The notes under the pieces: model-generated
The model's input: the letters and a program-made list of their open reading frames with translations, nothing else
Told to the model about the DNA's origin: nothing
Database searches by the model: none
Shown here: positions 62,141-64,000 of the stretch, piece by piece
Position numbering within the stretch: position 1 is the first letter of the stretch
How the letters are laid out: each line of letters begins with the position of its first letter
Program-made: the position numbers and the translations under genes
Assembly (NCBI RefSeq): GCF_022234545.1
Contig: NZ_JAIEUI010000013.1
Span: 124,001 to 188,000, forward strand
Origin: Paenibacillus piscarius
Lineage (GTDB): Bacteria > Bacillota > Bacilli > Paenibacillales > Paenibacillaceae
Length of the DNA stretch: 64,000 nucleotides
Direction of reading: 5' to 3'

Positions 62141-63988
62141 GTGAGTAAAGTTATCGGTATTGACTTAGGAACAACGAACTCTTGCGTTGCTGTTATGGAA
62201 GGCGGCGAAGCCGTCGTTATCCCGAATCCGGAAGGCGCGCGTACAACCCCTTCGGTTGTAGGCTTCAAGAAGGACGGCGAGCGCATCGTCGGCGAAACCG
62301 CAAAACGCCAGGCGATTACGAACCCGGACCGTACCATCGCTTCGATCAAGCGTCACATGGGTACGAACCACAAAGAGAGTATTGACGGCAAGGATTATTC
62401 TGCACAGGAAATCTCGGCGATGATTCTCCAGAAGCTGAAATCCGACGCGGAAGCTTATCTGGGCCAGCCTGTAACCCAGGCCGTTATCACCGTTCCGGCT
62501 TACTTCAATGACAGCCAGCGTCAGGCTACCAAGGATGCCGGCAAGATTGCGGGCCTTGAAGTGCTGCGTATTGTCAATGAGCCTACGGCAGCTGCCCTGG
62601 CTTACGGTCTGGAGAAATCCGAGGATCAGACGATCCTGGTCTATGACCTTGGCGGCGGTACCTTCGACGTATCCATCCTTGAACTGGGCGACGGCTTCTT
62701 TGAAGTTAAAGCGACCAGCGGGGATAACCGACTGGGCGGTGACGACTTCGACCAGCTGGTAATGGATTATCTGGTGGCTGAATTCAAGAAGGAGCAGGGC
62801 ATTGACCTCAGCAAGGACAAAGCGGCTGTACAACGTCTGAAGGATGCTGCCGAGAAAGCCAAGAAAGAGCTGTCCGGCGTACTGACCACTACGGTATCGC
62901 TTCCGTTCATTACAGTAGTTGACGGCGTGCCTCAGCACTTGGAAATTAACCTGACCCGTGCCAAGTTCGACGAGCTGACTGCCAGCCTCGTAGAGCGTAC
63001 ACTGGGACCTACCCGTCAAGCGCTGAGCGATGCCGGCATGACGCCTGCTGATCTGGACAAAATCGTACTGGTGGGCGGTTCTACCCGTATCCCGGCTGTA
63101 CAGGATGCCATCAAGAAGCTTACCGGCAAAGAGCCGCACAAAGGCGTGAACCCGGACGAAGTAGTAGCCCTGGGTGCTGCCGTTCAAGCCGGCGTACTGA
63201 CTGGTGATGTGAAGGACGTTGTGCTCCTGGACGTTACTCCACTGTCCCTCGGTATCGAAACTGCAGGCGGCGTATTCACGAAGATGATCGAGCGCAACAC
63301 TACGATTCCTACAAGCAAATCGCAGGTATTCTCGACCTTCGCCGACAACCAGCCAAGCGTGGAAATTCACGTATTGCAGGGTGAGCGCCAGATGGCGAAC
63401 GGCAACAAGACGCTGGGACGCTTCATGCTGAATGAGATTCCGCCGGCACCACGCGGTGTACCGCAGATCGAGGTTACTTTTGACATCGATGCTAACGGTA
63501 TCGTAAATGTCTCTGCTACAGACAAAGGCACGAACAAGAGCCAGAAGATCACGATCACTTCCTCCAGCGGCCTGAGCGACGCTGAGGTGGAACAGATGAT
63601 GAAGGATGCCGAGCTGCACGCTGAGGAAGACCGCAAGCGTAAAGAGCTGGTAGAAGCGAAGAACGGTGCGGACCAGCTTGTCTACTCCACAGACAAAGTC
63701 ATCAAAGACCTGGGCGACAAGGTAGATGCTTCTGAGATCGACAAGGCCAATGCAGCTAAGGACAAGGTGAAGGCTGCTCTGGAAACAGACAATCTGGAAG
63801 AGATCAATGCCGCTACAGAAGCGCTGAACGAGATCGTACAGCAGCTGTCTGTGAAGCTGTATGAGCAGGCTGCGCAGGAACAGCAGGGCGCTGAAGCAGG
63901 CCAGGGTGCTGCTGACGGCAACGCCAAGAAAGACAACGTGGTAGATGCCGATTATGAAGTAGTTGACGATGAGAAGAATCAAGGGTAA
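62141..63988 (+). CDS. dnaK: Chaperone DnaK (Hsp70)
   Basis: 615 residues from a GTG at 62141 with GAGGAGG 9 nt upstream; the frame is open further up but without a site. ATPase domain with VIGIDLGTTNSCVAV, VYDLGGGTFDVSIL and VLVGGSTRIPAVQ; the substrate-binding domain follows LLDVTPLSLGIETAGG. Lacks the about 24-residue insertion near the N-terminus seen in Gram-negative DnaK, as is typical for Firmicutes. C-terminal Gln/Ala-rich stretch, then DADYEVVDDE. The window ends 12 bp after its stop; dnaJ is expected next. Confidence 0.98.
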   Translation: MSKVIGIDLGTTNSCVAVMEGGEAVVIPNPEGARTTPSVVGFKKDGERIVGETAKRQAITNPDRTIASIKRHMGTNHKESIDGKDYSAQEISAMILQKLKSDAEAYLGQPVTQAVITVPAYFNDSQRQATKDAGKIAGLEVLRIVNEPTAAALAYGLEKSEDQTILVYDLGGGTFDVSILELGDGFFEVKATSGDNRLGGDDFDQLVMDYLVAEFKKEQGIDLSKDKAAVQRLKDAAEKAKKELSGVLTTTVSLPFITVVDGVPQHLEINLTRAKFDELTASLVERTLGPTRQALSDAGMTPADLDKIVLVGGSTRIPAVQDAIKKLTGKEPHKGVNPDEVVALGAAVQAGVLTGDVKDVVLLDVTPLSLGIETAGGVFTKMIERNTTIPTSKSQVFSTFADNQPSVEIHVLQGERQMANGNKTLGRFMLNEIPPAPRGVPQIEVTFDIDANGIVNVSATDKGTNKSQKITITSSSGLSDAEVEQMMKDAELHAEEDRKRKELVEAKNGADQLVYSTDKVIKDLGDKVDASEIDKANAAKDKVKAALETDNLEEINAATEALNEIVQQLSVKLYEQAAQEQQGAEAGQGAADGNAKKDNVVDADYEVVDDEKNQG

Positions 63989-64000
63989 CCTTAGACGATA

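Noticed and set aside
62165..63982. 605-codon open frame on the minus strand
   Set aside because: Antisense of dnaK; long antisense frames are common opposite conserved genes of this codon use.

Overview
The window looks like a chromosomal segment of a Paenibacillus-type bacterium: a Gram-positive, endospore-forming Firmicute of moderately high GC. The evidence is the sporulation genes gpr and spoIIP, the late competence genes comER/comEA/comEB/comEC, a leucine T-box leader, an S-layer-anchored glucanase, YesM/YesN-type two-component systems and a CIRCE-controlled hrcA-grpE-dnaK operon. The species cannot be named from the sequence alone.

Region 1 (1-21,000) is a beta-glucan locus. It holds a 1514-residue secreted SLH-GH16 glucanase, a sugar ABC importer without its own ATPase (binding protein plus two permeases), a cytoplasmic GH94-like phosphorylase, and two small GH16 enzymes of the lichenase type. 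It also holds two YesM/YesN-like kinase/regulator pairs, one cut by the left edge, and an orphan binding protein beside the second pair. Four promoters in this locus (for the SLH-GH16 gene, the importer and both small GH16 genes) share one architecture: a direct repeat WTTGKTAT whose copies start 20 bp apart, followed at fixed distance by a -10 box with no good -35. This fits one AraC-type activator controlling all four. The likely pathway is extracellular cleavage, import of oligosaccharides, then phosphorolysis.

Region 2 (21,000-31,000) holds an AI-2E-family membrane protein, leuS with a T-box leader, comER on the minus strand, and comEA-comEB-comEC. ComEA has a long Gly/Ala linker where the usual SLBB domain is expected. 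An intrinsic terminator lies between comEB and comEC.

Region 3 (31,000-50,700) separates comEC from holA, which lie close together in Bacillus subtilis. It starts with an AT-rich cassette (a small membrane protein and a secreted protein resembling toxin type 44) closed by a decayed second piece of comEC. Then come a bacitracin-type sensor/regulator/ABC module, an alpha/beta hydrolase, nrdI-nrdE-nrdF with two NrdR boxes, an ECF sigma factor with a membrane partner, a 2-keto-3-deoxygluconate group (LacI-type regulator, kinase, aldolase), and a SigW-like sigma/anti-sigma pair. Intergenic spaces here and in region 2 carry several families of palindromic repeats, plus a six-unit tandem hairpin array at 47,744-48,027.

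Region 4 (50,700-64,000) is conserved housekeeping: holA, rpsT (minus), gpr, spoIIP, a small anchored protein, lepA, hemW, a GNAT acetyltransferase, a lipoprotein (minus), then hrcA, grpE and dnaK. The right edge falls just after dnaK. No tRNA or rRNA gene, intact insertion sequence or CRISPR array was recognised.
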